NCBI GenBank assembly: GCA_002377985.1
Contig: DFQW01000016.1
Location: 5,904 to 18,465 of the forward strand
Length of the DNA stretch: 12,562 nucleotides
Direction: 5' to 3'
From: Halieaceae bacterium UBA3479
Lineage (GTDB): Bacteria > Pseudomonadota > Gammaproteobacteria > Pseudomonadales > Halieaceae
This document shows positions 6,168 through 12,562 of this stretch, one piece after another. The notes under the pieces are model-generated. The model worked only from the letters and a program-made list of their open reading frames with translations. It made no database searches and was not told the DNA's origin. The translations under genes and the position numbers were made by a program. The stretch's first letter is position 1; each line of letters opens with the position of its first letter.

Positions 6168-7378
6168 TTACTGAGCACGCCCTCGTTGATGAGGGCAGCG
6201 ATGGTTTCAGTATCGAGTCCCAGCTCGGACAGTACTTCGCGATTGTGAGCACCGGCATGGGGCACGTCTTTATGAAGGGGTGGTTTCGTCTGTCCAAACT
6301 CAACGGGTAATCGGGGTAAAGCTGTTGCCTCACCGGCGCGATCTCCATCAGTCAGATGAACGGGCAGAAGCCCACCAGACGCTGTAAGGTGCGGGTCAGT
6401 GAACAAATCACCCGGGGTATTGATTGGCGAAAAAGGGAGGCCCGCGCGTTCAAGGCGCTCGCTCAATGATGCGATGTCCATGGGTGAAAACAGACGGTTA
6501 ATAGCTGCTAACAATTGTTCTCTCGCAGCAACGCGGCCGGCATTGGTGGACAGGCTTTCGTCTGCTGCCCACTCGGTGAGGCCAAACTCTTCACAGAATC
6601 TGAGCCAGAGCGAATCGCTGACGATCCCCACGAACAGTCGGTCCCCCGAGTCCAAATGGAAAATATCGTAGATCGCCCAGGCTGACTGTCGCACGGACAT
6701 GGGGGGAGGAGCCTCTCCACTGACTGCCTGCTGCGCCATATGTTGTCCCACCAGAAATGCGGTTGTCTCAAAGAGGGCGCTGGTGACGTGGCTACCCGTT
6801 CCAGTGGCCTCGCGCTGATGCAGTGCCGAGAGAATGGCAATGACCCCGAACATGCCGCCGGTGATGTCGATGACAGAGGAGCCGGCGCGCAATGGCCGAT
6901 CTGGCAGACCAGTCATGTACGCCAACCCACCCATCATTTGCGTGACCTCATCAAGGGCCACTCGATTTTGGTACGGACCGGAGAGGAACCCCTTCAGCGA
7001 GCAATAAATCAGCCGGGGATGCGCCGGTTTGAGCGAGTCGTAATCCAACCCCAGTGAGGACATGGTACCCGGGCGAAAATTTTCCAGCACAATATCGGCT
7101 GACTGAATCAGCCGGAGCGCGACTTCGCGGCCTTTGGGGTGCTTCAGGTCGAGTGCGACCGAGCGTTTGTTGCGGTTATACATGGGAAAGTAGCCGGCGC
7201 CCGAACCTGTCAATCGGCGGGTATTGTCGCCCTTGAGCGGCTCAACTTTGATCACGTCTGCACCCAGATCCCCGAGAATGACACCGGCAGTCGGTCCCAT
7301 CACCATGTGAGTGAATTCGATGACTTTTATGCCGCGCAGCGGGGCGGCTTGCGCCGCAGGTACCTCAGCCCCGGTCAT
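6164..7378 (-). CDS. Class III CoA-transferase (CaiB/BaiF family)
   Basis: A 404-residue protein, the usual length. The N-terminal region reads L-R-G-I-K-V-I-E-F-T-H, followed by L-G-D-L-G-A-D-V-I-K-V-E-P at 36-48 and N-R-N-K-R-S-V-A-L-D-L-K at 68-79, all family hallmarks. The expected catalytic aspartate is D171 in A-G-S-S-V-I-D-I-T-G-G. The family moves CoA between carboxylic acids through an aspartyl-CoA thioester; members act on oxalate, carnitine, citramalate, mesaconate, itaconate and benzylsuccinate, and sequence alone does not separate them. Its neighbours (LeuCD homologue, HMG-CoA-lyase homologue) suggest a branched hydroxy-dicarboxylate such as citramalate, by inference. The ATG has GGAG eight bases upstream and a bidirectional promoter just beyond. 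Its stop overlaps the stop of leuD by the self-complementary TTAA. Confidence 0.92.
   Translation of the reverse strand: MTGAEVPAAQAAPLRGIKVIEFTHMVMGPTAGVILGDLGADVIKVEPLKGDNTRRLTGSGAGYFPMYNRNKRSVALDLKHPKGREVALRLIQSADIVLENFRPGTMSSLGLDYDSLKPAHPRLIYCSLKGFLSGPYQNRVALDEVTQMMGGLAYMTGLPDRPLRAGSSVIDITGGMFGVIAILSALHQREATGTGSHVTSALFETTAFLVGQHMAQQAVSGEAPPPMSVRQSAWAIYDIFHLDSGDRLFVGIVSDSLWLRFCEEFGLTEWAADESLSTNAGRVAAREQLLAAINRLFSPMDIASLSERLERAGLPFSPINTPGDLFTDPHLTASGGLLPVHLTDGDRAGEATALPRLPVEFGQTKPPLHKDVPHAGAHNREVLSELGLDTETIAALINEGVLSN
6179..6196. other. Perfect 6-bp stem-loop at the convergent gene junction
   Basis: GCCCTC-GTTGAT-GAGGGC forms a perfect six-base-pair stem with a six-base loop. It lies 11 bases after the leuD stop and inside the last codons of the CoA-transferase gene. 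No T-tract follows on either strand, so it is not a canonical intrinsic terminator. It could stabilise the 3' end of either transcript. Confidence 0.35.
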
Positions 7379-7398
7379 TACTGCTTCTCCGAATGGTT

Positions 7399-7417
7399 TG
7401 GTATGATGTTATATCAT
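7399..7417. promoter_or_regulatory. Compact bidirectional promoter with internal inverted repeat
   Basis: On the plus strand, TGG-TATGAT (7399-7407) is an extended -10. On the minus strand, TGA-TATAAC (7416-7408) is another, and the two hexamers abut back to back. They sit in the inverted repeat ATGAT-GTTAT-ATCAT (7403-7417). Plus initiation near 7414 would serve the MDR operon; minus initiation near 7401 gives a 20-25 base leader for the CoA-transferase. The inverted repeat could be a regulator site, possibly GntR-like in shape, but I cannot name the regulator. Confidence 0.5.
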
Positions 7418-7458
7418 TAAGCTCTTTAAGGTCGCAAAGGCCCGGGGTCACCGAAACA

Positions 7459-8454
7459 GTGGAAAATACGGCCGTGCTGCTTGCCAAGCGCCCAGAGGGT
7501 CTTCCGACGCCTGAAGATTTTTCGGTAGTCACCCGACCCCTGACCTCGCGCGACGCGGGGAAGATTCGTTGCGAGACGATTTTTCTCTCGCTCGACCCGT
7601 ATATGCGGTCTGTGATCGCGGGTAATCATCTCGGCCACGGTATCGCTCCGGGGGAGGTTGTGCCGGGAGAGGTTATTGCTAAAGTGACCGAGAGTGAACA
7701 TCCAGACTGGCCGCTGAATACATTGGTGCGGTGCGAGGGTGGCTGGCAGCAATTCAGCGACCAAACACCAGATTCACTGGCCAGAGTGCCTTCTCAACTG
7801 AGCCGTCCTTCGCTGGCCCTGTCGATCCTCGGCATGCCCGGGCTCACCGCCTGGGCCGGAATGGTTGATCTCGCGAAAGTAGGTCCCGGCGATGTTGTGG
7901 TGATTCCGGCGGCGGTTGGCGGCGTCGGGGCTATGGCGGCGCAGCTTGCAAGGCGGGCGGGCGCCACGACTGTTGCCATCACCAGTGGAGCAGAAAAGCG
8001 ACGCATTGCGACAGAGACGCTCGGTTATGACCACTGCATTGACCGCATCGAAGAAGACCTTGGCACAGCACTTGAGAGAATTGCACCTGACGGCGTTTCG
8101 GTGTATTTCGATCTGGTGGGTGATCCAACGCTGACGACCGTGGCTACGCACCTGGCGGTCGGCGGACGGGTCGTGCTCTGTGGACTGATTCAGGATTACA
8201 ACGGAAATCACAAAACCACGGGCCCGCATCCCGGCTTGTGGATTACCAAACGCGCTACGGTGAGTGGTCTGGTCGTGTATGACTACGAACCGCAGCGACA
8301 GGCGTTCGAGGCAGAATTTGTGCCGCTCGCAGAAGCGGGCGAATTGACCGCTAATGAGGAGTTTCACGACGGTCTTGATGCCGCACCAGCGGCCTTCTGC
8401 CGACTCATGCGCGGGCTGAATAGCGGCAAGGTGGTTGTCAGGCTGGTTGATTAA
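7459..8454 (+). CDS. Zinc-independent MDR NADP-dependent oxidoreductase (PTGR/curcumin-reductase type)
   Basis: Medium-chain dehydrogenase/reductase of the leukotriene-B4 dehydrogenase / prostaglandin reductase / CurA branch. I start it at the GTG at 7459, giving 331 residues, typical for the family. The in-frame ATG at 7393 would add 22 unrelated residues and lies upstream of the predicted transcription start. L-S-L-D-P-Y-M-R at 44-51 is a branch hallmark, the nucleotide-binding loop A-A-V-G-G-V-G is at 151-157, and the C-terminus has G-K-V-V-V-R-L. The catalytic-zinc ligands of alcohol dehydrogenases are absent. Relatives reduce the C=C bond of alpha,beta-unsaturated ketones or aldehydes using NADPH. 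In the pathway it could saturate an enone intermediate (inference). It is the first gene of a tight four-gene operon; the next gene starts after 10 bases. The ribosome site is only GGGG about 11 bases upstream, so the exact start is less sure than the identity. Confidence 0.88.
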   Translation: MENTAVLLAKRPEGLPTPEDFSVVTRPLTSRDAGKIRCETIFLSLDPYMRSVIAGNHLGHGIAPGEVVPGEVIAKVTESEHPDWPLNTLVRCEGGWQQFSDQTPDSLARVPSQLSRPSLALSILGMPGLTAWAGMVDLAKVGPGDVVVIPAAVGGVGAMAAQLARRAGATTVAITSGAEKRRIATETLGYDHCIDRIEEDLGTALERIAPDGVSVYFDLVGDPTLTTVATHLAVGGRVVLCGLIQDYNGNHKTTGPHPGLWITKRATVSGLVVYDYEPQRQAFEAEFVPLAEAGELTANEEFHDGLDAAPAAFCRLMRGLNSGKVVVRLVD

Positions 8455-8464
8455 GGGAAAGCGG

Positions 8465-9406
8465 ATGCAACACATTACGATCAGCGAGGTGGGCCCGAGA
8501 GACGGCTTGCAAAGCGTGCAGTCGATGCTGTCCACCGAGGGGAAGCTGGCCTGGATTGAAGCGGAATATGGCGCGGGTGTTCGCGAGATAGAGGTCGGAT
8601 CTTTTGTCTCGCACAAGCTGCTGCCACAGATGGCTGATACCGATGCTGTGGTGCGGGGTGCGCAACATCTGGAGGATTTGGTGATCGCGGTGTTGGTTCC
8701 CAATGTCCGGGGTTGTGAATCCGCGCTTAGCGCTGGAGCGCACAAAATTTCGATACCCCTCTCGCTTAGTGAAACTCACAGCATGAAAAATGTGCGCCGC
8801 AATCACGCACAGATGCTCGATGAAATTCGGTCTTGCCTGAAATTAGTCGAGGCGATACCCGAAAGCGAGAGGCCCGTTTTCGAGGTGGGGTTATCGACGG
8901 CGTTCGGATGCACGATTGAGGGCGTAGTGCCCGAGCCTTTTGTCGTTGACATGGCAGAGCGCGTACTCGACCTTGGGGTGGCAGAGGTTGGGTTATCTGA
9001 TACAACGGGCATGGGCAACCCGGCACAGCTTGAGCGGCTGGTGACCGGGATCTGGCGACGTTGTGGCGAATCGAGACTCACGGGCGTGCATCTGCACAAT
9101 ACGCGCGGGCAGGGTTTGGCGAATGCATTACGTGCCGTAGAACTGGGTATTACAACACTCGACAGCTCCCTCGGTGGATTGGGAGGGTGTCCCTTTGCGC
9201 CGGGTGCCAGCGGTAATATTGTGACTGAGGATTTGGTCTTTATGTTGGCTTCTATGGGCTACCCAACGGGGATTGATCTCGAGGCGCTATTGCTCGTGCG
9301 TCAGCAGGTTGCCGCGTTGCTTCCCGGGGAAGAGTGGTTTGGTTTTACCGCGGCTGCGGGGTTGCCAAAGCACTTCGGGGCAGCGGCGTTGCCGCCGGCG
9401 AGCTAA
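8465..9406 (+). CDS. HMG-CoA-lyase family 3-hydroxyacyl-CoA lyase
   Basis: A 313-residue TIM-barrel lyase. The ATG at 8465 has AAGGGA six bases upstream; a TTG at 8435 inside the previous gene is rejected. All catalytic residues known from HMG-CoA lyase can be seen: R12-D13 in G-P-R-D-G-L-Q, E43, the metal ligands H209 and H211 in H-L-H-N-T-R-G, and N251. The loop signature G-G-L-G-G-C-P-F-A-P-G-A-S-G-N carries C242. The family splits a 3-hydroxy-3-methyl-type acyl-CoA into acetyl-CoA and an oxo compound: HMG-CoA gives acetoacetate, and (R)-citramalyl-CoA gives pyruvate in the related Chloroflexus enzyme. With a CoA-transferase and LeuCD homologue beside it and no leucine-degradation partner (methylcrotonyl-CoA carboxylase) in view, a citramalyl-CoA or alkylmalyl-CoA substrate is at least as plausible as HMG-CoA. 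One base separates it from the aldehyde dehydrogenase. Confidence 0.93.
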   Translation: MQHITISEVGPRDGLQSVQSMLSTEGKLAWIEAEYGAGVREIEVGSFVSHKLLPQMADTDAVVRGAQHLEDLVIAVLVPNVRGCESALSAGAHKISIPLSLSETHSMKNVRRNHAQMLDEIRSCLKLVEAIPESERPVFEVGLSTAFGCTIEGVVPEPFVVDMAERVLDLGVAEVGLSDTTGMGNPAQLERLVTGIWRRCGESRLTGVHLHNTRGQGLANALRAVELGITTLDSSLGGLGGCPFAPGASGNIVTEDLVFMLASMGYPTGIDLEALLLVRQQVAALLPGEEWFGFTAAAGLPKHFGAAALPPAS

Positions 9407-9407
9407 T

Positions 9408-10853
9408 ATGTCCAACACAACAATCTCTGTTCGGAATCCCCGAACCGGCCTTTACGACCACGAGATTCGAGTAGCGTCCGCTGATGCCGTTGCCCGGTGC
9501 GCGCAAGCGCTTCGCGAAGCGCAGCCCCGGTGGTTGGCGCTGGGTGCCGAAGGTCGAGCTCGGTGTCTCAATCGGTTTGCCGACGCGGTAATGAGCGAAA
9601 TCGGCGCGCTGGCGGAAGCCTTGGCGGTCGACACTGGCCGCTCGACCTTTGCGAAATTCGAGGCGTTCAAGTCGGTGGAGTTGATCCGGATGTGGGCTGA
9701 GCGCACTCCCTCTATCCTCGAGCAATTGGCCGGGTCGGGTCAGTCGGGGCAGGTGCCGGCGGTTCACTACCAGCATCGTTTGATTCCTTACGAAGTCGTT
9801 GCGGTTATCAGTCCCTGGAACGTGCCGTTGCTGCTGGCCATGATCGACAGCCTCGCGGCGCTGTCGGCCGGATGTGCCGTGTTGCTGAAGCCTTCCGAGG
9901 TGACGCCGCGTTTTATCGTTCCGCTACAGCGAGCGTTGGATACGGTGCCCGAATTGGCCGCCGTGCTGCGCGTCGTGACCGGGGGCGCGGATACCGGTAG
10001 CGCCATGATTGATCAGGTTGATGCGGTGTGCTTCACAGGCAGCGTGCAAACCGGCCGGAAGGTCGCCCAGCAAGCGGCTACCTGTTTTATTCCCGCATTT
10101 CTGGAGCTGGGAGGAAAAGACCCGGCGATTATTCTTCCGGACGCAGATCTGACCTTGGCTGCCCGCGCTGTGATTCGAAGCGCGATTGGTATGACGGGTC
10201 AGGCCTGCCAATCTCTTGAGCGTGTTTACTGCCACGAATCCGTCGCGGGCGATTTCATCGAGGCGCTACTGTCGCAACTAAAAGACTTGTCTCTGACCTG
10301 CACCGACAGCGGCGAGGGCGATATTGCGCCGCTGATCTTTGAGCGTCAGGTGGAGACCATTCAGTGTCACGTTGACGATGCGCTCAAAAAAGGTGCCACC
10401 TGCCTGACGGGCGGTGAACCCGTGAGGGCAGGGGGCGTTTGGTATCCCCCCACGGTATTGTCGGGTGTCACTCAAGACATGCTGATAATGCAGGAAGAGA
10501 CTTTTGGACCAGTGATTCCCATCGCGACTTTCAGTAGTCCAGAGGAAGCGATTGCGCTGGCCAATGACTCCAGTTTTGGGTTGTCAGCTGCGGTATTCTC
10601 GGCAGATCAGGGTGCTGCTATCGCCGTGGCGGAATGCCTGCAAGTTGGCGCTGTGAGCATCAACGATGCATCGCTTACAGGCGTAGTAAACGATGTGGAA
10701 AAGAACAGTTTCCGTTTTTCCGGGATGGGCGGATCACGCATGGGCCCTGCGGGCTTGACGCGATTTCTCCGTAAACGCGCGCTGTTAATTCAGACGGGGG
10801 AGCCTGCAGCAATACAACTCTTTTCTGATAAAGATGAGGAGAGATCGGTATGA
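9408..10853 (+). CDS. NAD(P)-dependent aldehyde dehydrogenase
   Basis: A 481-residue enzyme of the ALDH superfamily from the ATG at 9408, one base after the lyase stop. An in-frame ATG at 9273 would sit deep inside the lyase gene and is rejected. Landmarks are S-P-W-N at 135-138 with the catalytic N138, K161 in K-P-S-E, the cofactor loop F-T-G-S-V near 209-213, general base E233 in L-E-L-G-G-K, catalytic C267 in G-Q-A-C-Q-S and E-E-T-F-G-P at 363-368. C-Q-S-L-E-R-V follows the nucleophile, as in the benzaldehyde/succinate-semialdehyde-like groups, but the substrate cannot be named. It oxidises an aldehyde to an acid, probably making the carboxylate that is later joined to CoA. Its stop overlaps the next start by ATGA. 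The C-terminal tail (about residues 465-481) is polar and charged, partly because it carries the ribosome site of the next gene. Confidence 0.94.
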   Translation: MSNTTISVRNPRTGLYDHEIRVASADAVARCAQALREAQPRWLALGAEGRARCLNRFADAVMSEIGALAEALAVDTGRSTFAKFEAFKSVELIRMWAERTPSILEQLAGSGQSGQVPAVHYQHRLIPYEVVAVISPWNVPLLLAMIDSLAALSAGCAVLLKPSEVTPRFIVPLQRALDTVPELAAVLRVVTGGADTGSAMIDQVDAVCFTGSVQTGRKVAQQAATCFIPAFLELGGKDPAIILPDADLTLAARAVIRSAIGMTGQACQSLERVYCHESVAGDFIEALLSQLKDLSLTCTDSGEGDIAPLIFERQVETIQCHVDDALKKGATCLTGGEPVRAGGVWYPPTVLSGVTQDMLIMQEETFGPVIPIATFSSPEEAIALANDSSFGLSAAVFSADQGAAIAVAECLQVGAVSINDASLTGVVNDVEKNSFRFSGMGGSRMGPAGLTRFLRKRALLIQTGEPAAIQLFSDKDEERSV

Positions 10854-11137
10854 CAATGGTGTGGGTTGATTTAAAACCTGGCGCGGCTGGGTGCCAGCCT
10901 ATCTTGGATTTTCTGAGCGAAATTTTGCCAGACACCAGAGCTTTCGACGGTTGTCAGAGCCTCAAGGTTTACCGGGAGGGAGACGGGGAAGCGCTGGTAT
11001 TTATCGAGTACTGGGACAGTGCGGCGCACTATCAGCGTTACCTTGATTGGCGAACGGAATCGGGAGTACTGAATAAATTGGTGGAGTTGCTGGCCGAGCC
11101 GCCGGTCATTCGCATTGCCGAGGATACGGGCGTCTGA
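10850..11137 (+). CDS. ABM-like (antibiotic biosynthesis monooxygenase fold) small protein
   Basis: A 95-residue protein. The first strand reads M-V-W-V-D-L-K-P-G, a helix follows, then the strand pair S-L-K-V-Y-R and A-L-V-F-I-E-Y-W-D-S, and a helix with H-Y-Q-R-Y-L-D-W-R. This order fits the ABM/dimeric alpha-beta barrel fold, close to putative quinol monooxygenases. The E-Y-W-D-S segment followed by a helix with Y and W is the usual family pattern. ABM proteins include cofactor-free oxygenases, haem-degrading enzymes and lactone isomerases such as 4-methylmuconolactone methylisomerase; I cannot choose between them. The start overlaps the aldehyde dehydrogenase stop by ATGA, with GAGGAGAG just upstream. 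It is the last gene of the operon and converges on the acyl-CoA dehydrogenase with a 30-base gap that shows no clear terminator. Confidence 0.75.
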   Translation: MTMVWVDLKPGAAGCQPILDFLSEILPDTRAFDGCQSLKVYREGDGEALVFIEYWDSAAHYQRYLDWRTESGVLNKLVELLAEPPVIRIAEDTGV

Positions 11138-11167
11138 TCCAGCCTGACCCGCAAACCGAGGCGGACT

Positions 11168-12445
11168 CTACGATACAAACCCGTACAGTACCCCCGCGAT
11201 CTTTCTCAGCTGAATTTCTTCCGCGCCTTCGGTAATGCGGTAACGCCGGTGATGCCGGTAAATATGCTCAAAGGGTTTGTGGCGTGAATAGCCAAGCCCC
11301 CCGTGAAACTGCATGGCTGTATCTGCAGCGTTGCATACCAGCCGGTTCGCCCGGTAGTTACACATCGAAACCTTGTCGGTCAGCTTCTTCGCAACATCGA
11401 CTTTGTCCATTTGATCCATCTGTGCCGCCGTTTTATAGATCAGCAACCGCAGCATTTCTGCTTCGGTCTGCAGTTCAACCAGCGGGAACTGAATGCCCTG
11501 ATTCGCTGACAGCGGTTTGCCAAATGGCGCTCGTTCTTTCGTGTACTTAAAAGTTTCATCGAGACAATATTGCGCCGCTCCGAGAGAGGATGCGGCTTGC
11601 CGAATGCGGCTTTCGTGAACAAAGTGCATGGCGATTCTCAGGCCCTGATCGATATCACCCAGAACGTGATCATCGGGAACAAAAACTTCAGACAGCGTGC
11701 AGCGGGGGTGATCCGTTGGCATATTGAGGGTCCACAGATACTCGCCAATCTCAAACCCGGGTGCATTCGTGGGGACAACAAAGCAGCCAATGCCCACAGC
11801 GCTCCCATCCGCCCCGGAGTGTCGCGCAAACACCAGTACATGGCTGGCTTTATGAAGACCAGTCGTCCACATCTTTTCCCCGGTAATGCGCCAGCCACTG
11901 ACGCCATCTTGTACCGCTTCCTCGGCACGGGTTTCCATCCAGGTGGCGTCGGATCCATGGGCGGCTTCAGTAAGTCCGAAACACCAACCCATCTCGCCCT
12001 GCAGTAGGGGTTCCATCCACTGCGACTGTTGTGCTGATGTACCGAAGTCACGGAGCATCAGAGGCGTCATTAGGTTGCCCACGATCGAGCTTTCGTTCTG
12101 CAGGTCGTTGTGCAAGCCGAGACCCTTTTGTGCCAGATATTCCCGAATGCGTGCCATGGCAAGATTGGTTCCATTCTGACCACCAAAAGCTTCGGGTAGT
12201 GCGAAGCGAAAATGCCCGGCGGCGTCGGCGCGACGACGCATCTCCATGAGCAGCGCCTCCCACTCCTCCCGCGGCAGACCACCGCGATCCCAGTCCGTGC
12301 GCGCGTGCTCCCGGCGGTGATCAAAAAAACGCTGGTTATCGTCCTGTGCCTCGAGGGGTTTGATTTCGCGCTCGATAAAGTCATCCAGAACGAGCAGGTA
12401 GTCTTCTATCTCGCGCGGAATGTCAAAGAGAAAAGGCTGACTCAT
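11168..12445 (-). CDS. Acyl-CoA dehydrogenase family protein
   Basis: A 425-residue flavoenzyme with the standard three-part architecture: N-terminal helices, a middle beta domain and a C-terminal helical domain. FAD/substrate motifs are L-T-E-A-A-H-G-S-D at 158-166 and I-T-G-E-K-M-W-T-T-G at 187-196. The dimer/FAD segment E-R-A-P-F-G-K-P-L is at 304-312, Q-F-H-G-G-L-G-Y-S at 379-387, and I-T-E-G-A-E-E-I-Q-L at 404-413, where E406 occupies the catalytic-base position of medium-chain acyl-CoA dehydrogenase. The N-terminus is about 35-40 residues longer than short-chain enzymes, with D/E/R-rich helices, like the ACAD10/11-type bacterial group. It would introduce a 2,3-double bond into an acyl-CoA and pass electrons to ETF. 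The ATG has GGGAAG about six bases upstream. It is in its own transcription unit on the opposite strand, and may serve the pathway at a CoA-ester step. Confidence 0.93.
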   Translation of the reverse strand: MSQPFLFDIPREIEDYLLVLDDFIEREIKPLEAQDDNQRFFDHRREHARTDWDRGGLPREEWEALLMEMRRRADAAGHFRFALPEAFGGQNGTNLAMARIREYLAQKGLGLHNDLQNESSIVGNLMTPLMLRDFGTSAQQSQWMEPLLQGEMGWCFGLTEAAHGSDATWMETRAEEAVQDGVSGWRITGEKMWTTGLHKASHVLVFARHSGADGSAVGIGCFVVPTNAPGFEIGEYLWTLNMPTDHPRCTLSEVFVPDDHVLGDIDQGLRIAMHFVHESRIRQAASSLGAAQYCLDETFKYTKERAPFGKPLSANQGIQFPLVELQTEAEMLRLLIYKTAAQMDQMDKVDVAKKLTDKVSMCNYRANRLVCNAADTAMQFHGGLGYSRHKPFEHIYRHHRRYRITEGAEEIQLRKIAGVLYGFVS

Positions 12446-12476
12446 AAAGCGCTTCCCACTGCAGGTTATTGCTTGT

Positions 12477-12496
12477 CGCCGTGGCAGTTGACGGCG
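12477..12496. other. Inverted repeat upstream of the acyl-CoA dehydrogenase
   Basis: CGCCGT and ACGGCG are perfect six-base arms around an eight-base spacer, 32 bases before the start codon. It could be an operator or leader hairpin. The remaining bases 12446-12562 show no gene and no convincing promoter that I can defend. Confidence 0.3.
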
Positions 12497-12562
12497 TGAA
12501 ATGACTAAGGGTGATGTTAAAAGTCTCGCACACCGCTGTGAACTGATTTAGCGCGGTTGCCA

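Noticed and set aside
7393..7458. Upstream ATG as start of the MDR oxidoreductase
   Set aside because: It lies before the predicted transcription start, adds 22 residues outside the family's usual N-terminus, and overlaps the promoter inverted repeat. The GTG at 7459 gives the normal length.
7774..8745. Long (323-codon) minus-strand open frame across the MDR and lyase genes
   Set aside because: It is antisense to two genes with clear family motifs. Its translation is rich in Cys, Arg, His and Ser with no domain, typical of an antisense shadow despite its length.
9345..9776. 143-codon minus-strand open frame over the start of the aldehyde dehydrogenase
   Set aside because: Antisense to conserved coding sequence, with low-complexity Arg/Pro-rich composition and no motif.
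11138..11167. Bidirectional terminator between the ABM-like gene and the acyl-CoA dehydrogenase
   Set aside because: The 30 bases contain no stem of useful length and no T-tract on either strand.

Overview
The window is a dense block of catabolic genes from a bacterium. Mid-50s GC by eye, mostly clean Shine-Dalgarno sites, ATGA-overlapping gene pairs and the gene families present suggest a proteobacterium, plausibly a marine gammaproteobacterium. That placement is an inference from style, since the window has no rRNA or marker gene. I see no transposase, tRNA, CRISPR array, phage gene, regulator or transporter. Twelve genes fill almost everything; no gene-free stretch exceeds 200 bases.

Layout from left to right. 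(1) Minus strand: a DUF1330-type small protein (1-306), preceded by a GlcD/vanillyl-alcohol-oxidase-type FAD oxidoreductase (505-2067). (2) Plus strand, diverging from it: two tandem two-domain VOC (glyoxalase-fold) proteins (2213-3151, 3162-4061), then a LeuC/LeuD-type hydro-lyase pair (4132-5538, 5535-6167) behind its own good extended -10 promoter. (3) Minus strand: a class III (CaiB/BaiF) CoA-transferase (6164-7378) whose stop overlaps the leuD stop. (4) Plus strand, diverging from a compact bidirectional promoter: a zinc-independent MDR oxidoreductase (7459-8454), an HMG-CoA-lyase-family lyase (8465-9406), an aldehyde dehydrogenase (9408-10853) and an ABM-like small protein (10850-11137). 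(5) Minus strand, converging: an acyl-CoA dehydrogenase (11168-12445).

The genes read as one degradation pathway for an unknown carbon source. The central proposal is an inference: LeuCD homologue, class III CoA-transferase and HMG-CoA-lyase homologue form a module that hydrates or isomerises an alkyl-substituted C4 dicarboxylate (citraconate/citramalate or a larger 2-alkylmalate), attaches CoA, and cleaves it to acetyl-CoA plus a 2-oxo acid. This is chemically the reverse of the first steps of leucine biosynthesis. The FAD oxidase, aldehyde dehydrogenase, MDR reductase and acyl-CoA dehydrogenase would supply oxidation and reduction steps upstream. The VOC and ferredoxin-fold small proteins may be isomerases or ring-processing enzymes. 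The LeuC homologue departs from the usual isopropylmalate isomerase sequence at several active-site motifs, which argues that it is not the biosynthetic enzyme.
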